Assembly (NCBI RefSeq): GCF_037971845.1
Contig: NZ_CP150227.1
Coordinates: 3,410,001-3,474,000, forward strand
DNA from: Paenibacillus sp. FSL R5-0766
GTDB taxonomy: Bacteria > Bacillota > Bacilli > Paenibacillales > Paenibacillaceae
Length of the DNA stretch: 64,000 bases
Direction of reading: 5' to 3'
Within the stretch, counting starts at the first letter, position 1. Each line of letters begins with the position of its first letter. Of this stretch, positions 56,533 to 64,000 are shown piece by piece. The position numbers were made by a program, and so were the translations under genes. Below the pieces are notes generated by a model, which was not told where the DNA came from, made no database searches, and was given only the letters and a program-made list of their open reading frames with translations.

Positions 56533-56880
56533 TTATAGTTCTTGTTGCTTCACGCCTGCTGTCATATTTTTCTGACCCCATATTACCATGGATTCAATTA
56601 AAGGAACCAATTCCTTGCCTGATTCTGTGAGCGAATACTCCACTCTCGGTGGCACCTCGTTATATTGCTCCCGGTGCACGATGCCGGAATGAATCAAATC
56701 TTTCAAACAGTTCGTTAACATCGTTCCGGTAATGCCAGGCAGTCTTCTTTTTAATTCATTGTAACGTATACAGTCATTTTCACTGAGGATTGCCAGAATC
56801 GGAAGATTCCACTTGCCTCCAATGACCTGAAATGCATAAGTCGCTGGACATAACTGATCAAAATTAAACTCGTATTTCAC
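56533..56880 (-). CDS. HxlR family transcriptional regulator
   Basis: The 115-aa winged-helix protein has the HxlR signature LCPATYAFQVIGGKWNLPILAIL, with the conserved Cys11 that is redox-active in YodB/HypR-like members, and LKRRLPGITGTMLTNCLKDLIHSGIVHREQYNEVPPRVEYSLTESG. The GTG start lies seven bases after GGAGG. It is divergent from a thioredoxin-fold gene, and the inverted repeat at 56895-56914 is a likely operator. Confidence 0.92.
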   Translation of the reverse strand: MKYEFNFDQLCPATYAFQVIGGKWNLPILAILSENDCIRYNELKRRLPGITGTMLTNCLKDLIHSGIVHREQYNEVPPRVEYSLTESGKELVPLIESMVIWGQKNMTAGVKQQEL

Positions 56881-56894
56881 TTGATACCCTCCAA

Positions 56895-56914
56895 TAGTAT
56901 ACTTTTTGATACTA
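56895..56914. promoter_or_regulatory. Candidate HxlR operator
   Basis: TAGTAT-ACTTTTTG-ATACTA has perfect 6-bp arms and lies 15 bp from the HxlR start, in the divergent gap with the DsbA-like gene. Confidence 0.5.
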
Positions 56915-57013
56915 AGTCAGAAAAAGAATCGTACTTGTTCAGAAGATTGTAGACATTATAATCAAACTAACACAAGAAAATCAATTCATAAGACAATATA
57001 AAGGCGGGATAAC

Positions 57014-57928
57014 GTGAGTAACGAATCTATGATGTGTGATCTGGAAACAGGCGTATGTGGTGTGAACGAAGAAGAGGCGATGCAAGAAATCAATCTGAAT
57101 CACGTTGAGAAAAGGATAACTCTTTATTACGCAACAGATCCGATCTGCTCTCACTGCTGGGCGCTTGAGCCTGTGCTTCATCGGTTTATTGAGGAATACG
57201 GCCATTATTTTACGCTGCAAATCAAAATGGGTGGGCTATTGGCTAACTGGAATGGTTTCTCGGATGGCGCTAACGGGATTCAGAAACCTTCGGACGTTGC
57301 AGAGCATTGGAAGGAAGTGGGTGAACATTCACGCATGCCCATCGACGGTTCCTTATGGCACGATAATCCAATACTTTCTTCCTATCCGCCATCTCGCGTA
57401 TTTAAGGTCATTCAGAGTACACACCCCGGGAAAGAGCAGGACTTTTTAAGACGTGCGCGTGAAGCCGTGTTTGCATTTAATCGAAATATTGGAGAAGATG
57501 ATGTGCTGACGGATATCGTAAATCAATTGGGCTTGAATGGAAAAGAAGTGGTTGAGGCGGCTGCACAGCAATCAGCACAAGAGTTATTAGAGGAAGACTT
57601 TGAGAGTGTCGCTAGTTTGGGAGTTAGAGGTTTCCCATCAATTATCATTGTGAATGAAGAGAACCAGGGTATGAAAATTGTCGGAGCGCGTTCTCTTGAA
57701 ACATATGTGCAAGCACTTCAGCAGGTGCTCGGTGGTGATCTGAAACCCAAACAGATAACCTCGTTGGAGCAGAAAATCAATGAGGGACATCTTCTTTTTT
57801 CTAAAGAAATGGAGGTCTTGTACAATATCGAAAAGAGTGATATTGAATCATATGTGAAATCTGAATTGGCAGAGCACACATATCGTATGGGTCATATTTT
57901 GAATGAGATGTATATTGAACATATCTGA
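57014..57928 (+). CDS. DsbA-family thioredoxin-fold protein, SpxH/YjbH-like
   Basis: The 304-aa cytoplasmic protein has a thioredoxin-like C45-S-H-C48 motif in TDPICSHCWALEP and a cis-Pro in GVRGFPSIII, as in YjbH/SpxH and FrnE-type proteins. A second cysteine pair, C8/C15 (CDLETGVC), sits in the N-terminal extension. SpxH delivers Spx to ClpXP; this may be such an adaptor or an oxidoreductase. No signal peptide is present. The start is GTG 57014 after AAAGGCGGG. It is divergent from a putative redox-responsive HxlR gene. Confidence 0.82.
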   Translation: MSNESMMCDLETGVCGVNEEEAMQEINLNHVEKRITLYYATDPICSHCWALEPVLHRFIEEYGHYFTLQIKMGGLLANWNGFSDGANGIQKPSDVAEHWKEVGEHSRMPIDGSLWHDNPILSSYPPSRVFKVIQSTHPGKEQDFLRRAREAVFAFNRNIGEDDVLTDIVNQLGLNGKEVVEAAAQQSAQELLEEDFESVASLGVRGFPSIIIVNEENQGMKIVGARSLETYVQALQQVLGGDLKPKQITSLEQKINEGHLLFSKEMEVLYNIEKSDIESYVKSELAEHTYRMGHILNEMYIEHI

Positions 57929-58044
57929 GACAGGAGCCATGTAAGAATCTTCCTGCTTTCGGCACACGGATGTGTTATTCGCACAGGCAAGTCGTCCACC
58001 CATTGCGTAGACTGAAGTAGATCAAGTCAAGTGAGGTGAATTCC

Positions 58045-58617
58045 ATGGCTAAAACCAATGAAATACACGTCAGGGTGAAACGGCTCAAGGATCGCCCAGT
58101 CTGCGTGACTCTTCATAATGGCGAAACGTACGTCGGGTACATCTCTGGCGTTAACAACGAAGGCGTAGTGCTTACCGGGGGCGGGAAGCTTACTCAGGCT
58201 GCAATCACAGCAACCTCATCTGAAGGCAGTGCTCGCAAAACCAAACCTAAAGCAGGGGTTAAGAGAAAAACAGACTCCTCTCGGAACCGTAAACGGGTGA
58301 ACAGCACTTGTAAGTCGCAAGTACGATTCCGGTCGATGTCTCGTTCAACGTCTAGGCAAGCCCAGGTATCCTCTTTCATGCCTATGCTAGGCTCACTGTT
58401 AGGTGGCTTTGGCGGTGCAGGGTCGATTGGAGGGATGTTAGGCGGCGGTATGCGGTTGTTTGGCATGATCCAGCGGTTTACACCTGTGGTCAAAATGGGG
58501 TATGGCATGATTAAGCAGATTCAGCCATTTATGGGGGCAGTTCAAGGGCTGATGACTCCAGCAAGCCAAGCAGCTCAGGCTGAAACCGAAGTTGAAGAGG
58601 AAGCACAACAAGGATAA
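58045..58617 (+). CDS. Unrecognised protein with Sm-like N-terminus, basic linker and Gly-rich hydrophobic tail
   Basis: This 190-aa protein shows three parts. Residues 1-50 (VRVKRLKDRPVCVTLHNGETYVGYISGVNNEGVVLTGG) resemble the small beta-barrel of LSm/Hfq-like folds. Residues 60-110 are very Lys/Arg/Ser-rich, as expected for nucleic-acid or anionic-polymer binding. Residues 110-175 are Gly/Met-rich and hydrophobic (SLLGGFGGAGSIGGMLGGGM). The ATG at 58045 follows GAGGTG; an in-frame ATG at 58036 is too close. I do not know the family; a spore-coat or membrane-surface role is possible. Confidence 0.75.
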   Translation: MAKTNEIHVRVKRLKDRPVCVTLHNGETYVGYISGVNNEGVVLTGGGKLTQAAITATSSEGSARKTKPKAGVKRKTDSSRNRKRVNSTCKSQVRFRSMSRSTSRQAQVSSFMPMLGSLLGGFGGAGSIGGMLGGGMRLFGMIQRFTPVVKMGYGMIKQIQPFMGAVQGLMTPASQAAQAETEVEEEAQQG

Positions 58618-58842
58618 TACTTGAAATGAAAATCGTGAAATAGAACACAACCTTCGTTGCATTTGGGAAGAAAGCATTGCTAGTGTGTTGGGTGATCTGA
58701 TCGCTTTCTGATCTGTTCTGTTCCTTATCTTCTCCGCTAGATGCTTCACTGCAAGCTGCTCTCCGTACGCCAAACGGAGGGTGGCTTATTTGCTTATGCT
58801 GCATACGAGAAAGAAACGGTGAGAGAAACAAATACACCTAAA
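58618..58842 (+). other. Intergenic stretch, no gene seen
   Basis: I find no supported gene here. A small hairpin TCCGT-ACGCCAA-ACGGA lies near 58765. The stretch separates the Sm-like gene from the convergent GH51 gene. Confidence 0.35.
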
Positions 58843-58880
58843 TACACCCCGTACAAAGAAATTGTACGGGGTGTAAAAAA
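58843..58880. terminator. Hairpin between convergent genes
   Basis: TACACCCCGTACAA and TTGTACGGGGTGTA form a 14-bp perfect stem with a short AGAAA-type loop. The flanking T-runs are weak in the outgoing directions, so efficiency is uncertain. Confidence 0.55.
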
Positions 58881-58933
58881 CAATGCTGATGTTGCAGAGT
58901 AGAAACTGATTCTATTCCGCTGTTATTAAGCCT

Positions 58934-60466
<1,533 letters not shown>

Positions 60467-60644
60467 TCATATTTTGAATTATCGTGATATTGAATTCGCT
60501 TAAAAGCAAAATCAAATCATTGATTTGTTATCTAATATGTATCATAATGCTTATATATTGAGCAAGTTCATTTTCGTGAGTTCGCTAAATAACGAATCCT
60601 GAAATTGAAATAGATCGATTTTACTCAAAAAGGAAGTGGACATC

Positions 60645-61577
60645 ATGATGCTTGGGACAGATGCAGCTTCATTGCTAATTTACGAGGCACTGGCAAGTGA
60701 AGCCCGATTAAACATAGTGCGCCTGCTGCTACAAAACAGAGAAATGCATATCAATGCGCTTGCCCAAGAGCTTTTTCTGAGCAAAGCTATTGTAAGTACA
60801 CATGTCAGCAAGCTGCAAAAAGCCGGAATTGTCGGTAGCCGAATGAAACGGGAGAACGGCGGAACCTATAAGTACTGTTTTATCGTACGAGAGTTCATGA
60901 CTATTAACCTGTCACCAGAGCCTGTTGACGCTCCTTACCATGAAATATCCATACCGGTAGGTCAATATACAGATTATGAAGCATGGCCGACCTGCGGGAT
61001 TGCGACAACTACGCAGATGATTGGACAGTACGACACACCTGCCTGCTTTATGGACCCGGATCGGGTGAACGCGGGAATCCTTTGGATGGCACGAGGTTTT
61101 CTTGAATATAAGATTCCCAATTATCTGTATAATGATCAGCATCTTCGAGAGATTGAAATTTCCCTTGAACTAAGCTCGGAAGCGCCAAAGGTAAACGAAA
61201 ACTGGCCGTCTGATATTCGCTTTACCCTTAACGGCAGTGATCTCGGTACTTGGACAAGCCCTGGCGATTTCGGGGATCGGAAAGGTAAACATACGCCACA
61301 ATGGTGGAAGCTGGATGTCAATCAGTATGGTGTATTGAAAATGCTGCGTATTAACGGGGAAGGCACGTTTATGGATGGTCAGCGCATCTCGGACGTGCGC
61401 GTTCAAGACCTGAATCTGGGTGCATCCACCTATTGGACCTTTGGATTGAAGCCGGAAGAGGGAGTAGATGGTCGAGGCGGGCTTACCCTGTTTGGCAAAG
61501 GTTTTGGCAACTATGATCAGGATATTCTGATTCGATACTATTATGATGCTCAGGAAAATAAAACTCCAGACGAATAG
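60645..61577 (+). CDS. ArsR-type regulator with a large C-terminal domain
   Basis: Residues 1-85 of this 310-aa protein form an ArsR-like winged helix (YEALASEARLNIVRLLLQNREMHINALAQELFLSKAIVSTHVSKLQKAGIVGSR). The remaining ~220 residues are beta-rich with many aromatics (WPSDIRFTLNGSDLGTWTSPGDFGDRKG, PQWWKLDVNQYGVLK), resembling a carbohydrate-binding sandwich rather than a metal site. ATG 60645 is ten bases after AGGA; the in-frame GTG at 60636 overlaps it. Being divergent from the arabinofuranosidase gene, it probably controls that gene in response to a sugar. The ligand is inference. Confidence 0.8.
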   Translation: MMLGTDAASLLIYEALASEARLNIVRLLLQNREMHINALAQELFLSKAIVSTHVSKLQKAGIVGSRMKRENGGTYKYCFIVREFMTINLSPEPVDAPYHEISIPVGQYTDYEAWPTCGIATTTQMIGQYDTPACFMDPDRVNAGILWMARGFLEYKIPNYLYNDQHLREIEISLELSSEAPKVNENWPSDIRFTLNGSDLGTWTSPGDFGDRKGKHTPQWWKLDVNQYGVLKMLRINGEGTFMDGQRISDVRVQDLNLGASTYWTFGLKPEEGVDGRGGLTLFGKGFGNYDQDILIRYYYDAQENKTPDE

Positions 61578-61654
61578 GATTTTCGTTTTGATGTCAGTTT
61601 ATAGAGGGAAAGTTCCACGATGAACCACCTGCAGAACAATTCCAGAGTAATGGT

Positions 61655-61672
61655 ATTGACAACGATTACATA
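61655..61672 (+). promoter_or_regulatory. cre-like site over the antiterminator-gene promoter
   Basis: ATTGACAACGATTACATA matches WWTGNAARCGNWWWCAWW at 17 of 18 positions. It overlaps the -35 box at 61656, so CcpA would repress the antiterminator/PTS unit. Confidence 0.7.
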
Positions 61673-61683
61673 GCTGATATAAG
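61656..61683 (+). promoter_or_regulatory. SigA-type promoter of the antiterminator gene
   Basis: A perfect TTGACA and TATAAG are spaced by 16 bp. The transcript would start just before the first RAT at 61698. Confidence 0.75.
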
Positions 61684-61697
61684 ATACAGCTATATAA

Positions 61698-61727
61698 GGA
61701 GTGTCACTGATTCGATCAGGCACCACC
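61698..61727 (+). promoter_or_regulatory. RAT antiterminator site 1 (LicT/BglG type)
   Basis: GGAGTGTCACTGATTCGATC plus AGGCACCACC is a 30-nt RAT of the BglG/LicT/SacY type (compare the GGATTGTTACTG...CAGGCAAAACC pattern). Its 3' end overlaps the 5' arm of the terminator at 61719-61787, so protein-stabilised RAT folding prevents termination. Confidence 0.88.
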
Positions 61728-61787
61728 AGAGTCTGGATTCCACAAGTTTGTTTATTACTTGTGAATTGGACATTGGTGGTGCTTTTT
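61719..61787 (+). terminator. Conditional terminator in the antiterminator-gene leader
   Basis: GGCACCACCA pairs with TGGTGGTGC, and an inner ATTCCACAAGT/ACTTGTGAAT pairing extends the stem; TTTTT follows. It shares its 5' arm with RAT 1. Confidence 0.85.
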
Positions 61788-61809
61788 GCATACTGGGGGT
61801 GATTGCATC

Positions 61810-62658
61810 ATGAGGTTTAAAAAATCGTTAAATAACAACATCGCACTGGCGGAAGACGCCGAAGGCTGCGAAGTCATTGTCATCGGAACGGGTGTTGGCT
61901 TCAAAAAAGTAAAAGGACAGCCGATTGAGCAGAGCCAGATCCAGAAAATGTTCCGAATTGGCTCGAATGATAAATATCAGCGAGTTGAACAATTTCTCAG
62001 TGATATCCCACTGCAAGTCATCGATATTACGGATCAGATTATTGAAGAAGGCAAGACGATGATCGGAAAAAAGCTGAATGACTCGATCCTGTTAACACTT
62101 GCGGACCATATTCATTTTGCGCTGGATCGTTTCAAAAAAGGCGTGGTTGTGCAAAATCCGCTTCATTGGGACATTCGCCATCTATATCCTGCCGAATACC
62201 GTGCCGGAGAATGGGCAGTTCGAAAAATCAATGATGCTTTTCAAGTCTCGTTGCCATCTGGTGAATCAAGCTCTATTGCCCTTCATTTCGTGAACTCACA
62301 ATTCGACTCGGGCAGTATGAACCAAACGATTAAAATTACACAGATGATTAATGAGATTTTAGGTATCATGACAGAACATTTTGGAATGGCACTGAATCAG
62401 GAATCTGCTGATTTTTCCAGGTTCATCACCCATCTGAGATACTTCATTGTTCGTCAGTTGAACCGGGAAGTGCTCTCGTTTAAAGATCAGCAATTTCTAT
62501 ATGATGTATTGTCGGAGCGATATCCTGTCAGCTTCCAATGCGCACTCAAAATAAAGGAGGCGATGGAGCAGCAACGCGGATTCGTGATTACTCCCGATGA
62601 GATGGTATATCTCATGATCCACATCGAGAGAGTGACATCCCGTACCGATACGGATTGA
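61810..62658 (+). CDS. BglG/LicT family transcriptional antiterminator
   Basis: The 282-aa RNA-binding regulator has an N-terminal CAT domain (1-55; KSLNNNIALAEDAEGCEVIVIGTGVGFKKVKGQPI) and two PRD domains (about 65-170 and 172-280) with conserved His in LADHIHFALDRF, RHLYPAEY, HLRYFIVRQL and LMIHIERV, which are phosphorylated by PTS proteins. ATG 61810 follows GGGGGTG; the frame upstream to 61786 overlaps the leader terminator. It should bind both RATs, activating its own gene and the downstream PTS gene when the sugar is taken up. Confidence 0.93.
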   Translation: MRFKKSLNNNIALAEDAEGCEVIVIGTGVGFKKVKGQPIEQSQIQKMFRIGSNDKYQRVEQFLSDIPLQVIDITDQIIEEGKTMIGKKLNDSILLTLADHIHFALDRFKKGVVVQNPLHWDIRHLYPAEYRAGEWAVRKINDAFQVSLPSGESSSIALHFVNSQFDSGSMNQTIKITQMINEILGIMTEHFGMALNQESADFSRFITHLRYFIVRQLNREVLSFKDQQFLYDVLSERYPVSFQCALKIKEAMEQQRGFVITPDEMVYLMIHIERVTSRTDTD

Positions 62659-62709
62659 TCTCCATACAACCTGTTTGAAGTTATACCATCATCAATATGA
62701 ATTGAATAT

Positions 62710-62739
62710 GGAGTGTTACTGATTCGATCAGGCACCACC
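62710..62739 (+). promoter_or_regulatory. RAT antiterminator site 2 (LicT/BglG type)
   Basis: This 30-nt site differs from RAT 1 at only one base (GTTAC for GTCAC). It precedes the PTS gene and its 3' end runs into the terminator at 62737-62794. Confidence 0.88.
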
Positions 62740-62794
62740 AAATGTTTCCGACTCCGCATCTGCGGCGGGCCGGTATTACATTTGGTTTTTTTTT
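62737..62794 (+). terminator. Conditional terminator in the PTS-gene leader
   Basis: ACCAAATGT (62737-62745) pairs with ACATTTGGT (62778-62786), followed by eight T. It overlaps RAT 2, so readthrough depends on the antiterminator protein. Confidence 0.85.
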
Positions 62795-62816
62795 CGCCAA
62801 AAAAGGAGGAAGCAAC

Positions 62817-64000
62817 ATGAATCATCGGGAGTTGTCCAAAGAAATTATCCAGTTAACAGGAGGGCAAGAGAATATTACCCAAGCCTGGCATTGCATTACA
62901 CGGCTTCGTTTCAACGTTCGAGAGCAAAACAAAGTTCAATTGGAACAGATCAAAGCGCTTCATGGTGTGCTCGGCGCACAGTTTCAGAACGATCAGTTTC
63001 AGGTGGTCATTGGCAACCAGGTTGCAGCCGTATATGAGCAGATCGAGGATCAGATGAAGCAGAGTGGTATATCGAAGCCCGAAACAGACGCGCCACGCTC
63101 TAAAGGGATTAATGCTGTTTTGGATACGATCTCCGGCATTTTCACTCCGATTCTGCCTGCCATCGTAGGTACCGGGATGTTAAAGGGGATTCTGGCATTG
63201 CTCGTTACACTTGGAGCGATACAGGAGAAAAGCGGTGAGTATCAAGTTCTGTCTTCCATCGCAAACGCGGCCTTTTATTTCTTGCCTTTTCTTCTGGCTC
63301 TATCATCAGCCCGAAAGTTCAAAGTGAATGAATATATCGCCCTGACGCTTGCAGGTACTTTATTGTATCCTACGATGCTGAATGCGTATCTGGCAAACCA
63401 GCTTGAACCGATTCGTTTTCTCTCGCTGCCCGTGTCCATTGTGAATTACACCCAGTCCGTTATTCCCATTATTCTGGGCGTGTGGCTTCTGAGTTATGTA
63501 CATCGCTGGGTGGATCGTTTTATTCCCGGTCCGGTCAAAGTCATCTTTACCTCGATGATTGTACTAGTCATCACGGTGCCGATTCTATTAATTGCGATTG
63601 GCCCCCTAGGGAATTACATGGGCATCTATCTGGAAATGGGCACTTCTTGGCTCTTTGCCCATTCGGGTCCGTTAACCGGCATTATTCTTGGCGGCCTCAT
63701 GCCTCTGATTGTTATGACGGGAATGCATTATGCGTTCTTCCCAGGCACCTTGCAGAATCTGAGCAAACTCGGATATGACGTGCTTTTGCTGCCGATCAAC
63801 CTGATAACCAATATGAGCCAGGCTGGTGCAGTCACGGCTGTTTTCCTCAAGACCAAAGATAAAAGAATGAAATCCATTGCTTTATCCAGTGGCATATCTG
63901 CCTTGCTTGGCATTACTGAACCTGCACTGTACGGTGTCACCTTGAAGCTGAAAAAACCATTTTACGCTTCACTCATCGGTGGAGCAGCAGGGGGTGGCTT
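62817..64000 (+). CDS. PTS beta-glucoside EIIBC(A) transporter (cut off by window end)
   Basis: The open frame runs 394 codons to the window edge without a stop. The EIIB domain has phospho-Cys26 in AWHCITRLRF, and the EIIC domain (about 105 onward) shows GTGMLKGILALLVTLG, FLPFLLALSSARKFKVNEYIA, MTGMHYAFFPGTLQNL and ALLGITEPALYGVTLKLKKPF (GITEP active motif), typical of BglP-type transporters. Whether an EIIA domain follows cannot be seen. AAAGGAGG lies seven bases before the ATG. It is controlled by RAT 2 and the antiterminator upstream. Confidence 0.9.
   Translation, partial: MNHRELSKEIIQLTGGQENITQAWHCITRLRFNVREQNKVQLEQIKALHGVLGAQFQNDQFQVVIGNQVAAVYEQIEDQMKQSGISKPETDAPRSKGINAVLDTISGIFTPILPAIVGTGMLKGILALLVTLGAIQEKSGEYQVLSSIANAAFYFLPFLLALSSARKFKVNEYIALTLAGTLLYPTMLNAYLANQLEPIRFLSLPVSIVNYTQSVIPIILGVWLLSYVHRWVDRFIPGPVKVIFTSMIVLVITVPILLIAIGPLGNYMGIYLEMGTSWLFAHSGPLTGIILGGLMPLIVMTGMHYAFFPGTLQNLSKLGYDVLLLPINLITNMSQAGAVTAVFLKTKDKRMKSIALSSGISALLGITEPALYGVTLKLKKPFYASLIGGAAGGG

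Noticed and set aside
60581..60596. TTCG-N8-CGAA inverted repeat as an operator of the ArsR-type regulator.
   Set aside because: The arms are only 4 bp and flanking bases do not extend the symmetry. It could be chance in an A/T-rich gap.

Overview
The window looks like a chromosomal segment of a Paenibacillus or close relative (low-GC Bacillota). The grounds are the family mix (YesM/YesN two-component pairs beside Lpl/Ytc-type sugar importers without their own ATPase, an SLH-anchored exo-enzyme, PTS genes under LicT-type antitermination, near-consensus CcpA sites), strong AGGAGG ribosome binding sites, and GTG/TTG starts. I see no rRNA, tRNA, CRISPR array, integrase or complete insertion sequence.

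Bases 1-17,000 form a polysaccharide-utilisation region. It holds a GH95 alpha-fucosidase-like enzyme, an AraC regulator divergent from a large enzyme-like protein of no family I recognise, a YesN/YesM pair, two tandem paralogous solute-binding lipoproteins, two permeases, and a GH3 beta-N-acetylglucosaminidase with three SLH domains. Between the binding proteins and the permeases lies a ~175-bp structured element with inverted termini.

Bases 17,000-24,000 hold a beta-glucoside PTS module. A promoter overlapped by a perfect cre site drives EIIBC and a 6-phospho-beta-glucosidase. A decayed GH3 glucosidase follows, then an AraC regulator fused to a GH39-like domain that has lost its acid/base motif, then a separate EIIA. 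This module has no antiterminator site.

Bases 24,000-33,100 are accessory genes: an MFS exporter with its TetR regulator, a DUF3237 protein, a secreted histidine-acid phosphatase, an ECF sigma/anti-sigma pair, a GNAT acetyltransferase, and a LysR/MFS divergent pair. Bases 33,400-39,400 are a cydABDC operon for cytochrome bd oxidase, with a Rex-type operator in its leader. Bases 39,500-46,000 hold a small membrane protein, then an OmpR-type two-component system beside an FtsX-type ABC exporter whose promoter carries direct repeats.

Bases 46,100-53,600 hold a second YesN/YesM pair convergent with a minus-strand operon of one binding protein and two permeases. Bases 53,700-58,700 carry a MetX-like alpha/beta hydrolase divergent from a LysR gene, a Nudix hydrolase, an HxlR regulator divergent from a DsbA/SpxH-like thioredoxin-fold protein, and an unusual protein with an Sm-like N-terminus. 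The end of the window has a GH51 arabinofuranosidase divergent from an ArsR-type regulator fused to an unknown domain. It closes with a LicT-type antiterminator and a second beta-glucoside EIIBC(A), each preceded by an almost identical RAT antiterminator overlapping an intrinsic terminator. The PTS gene runs off the window.
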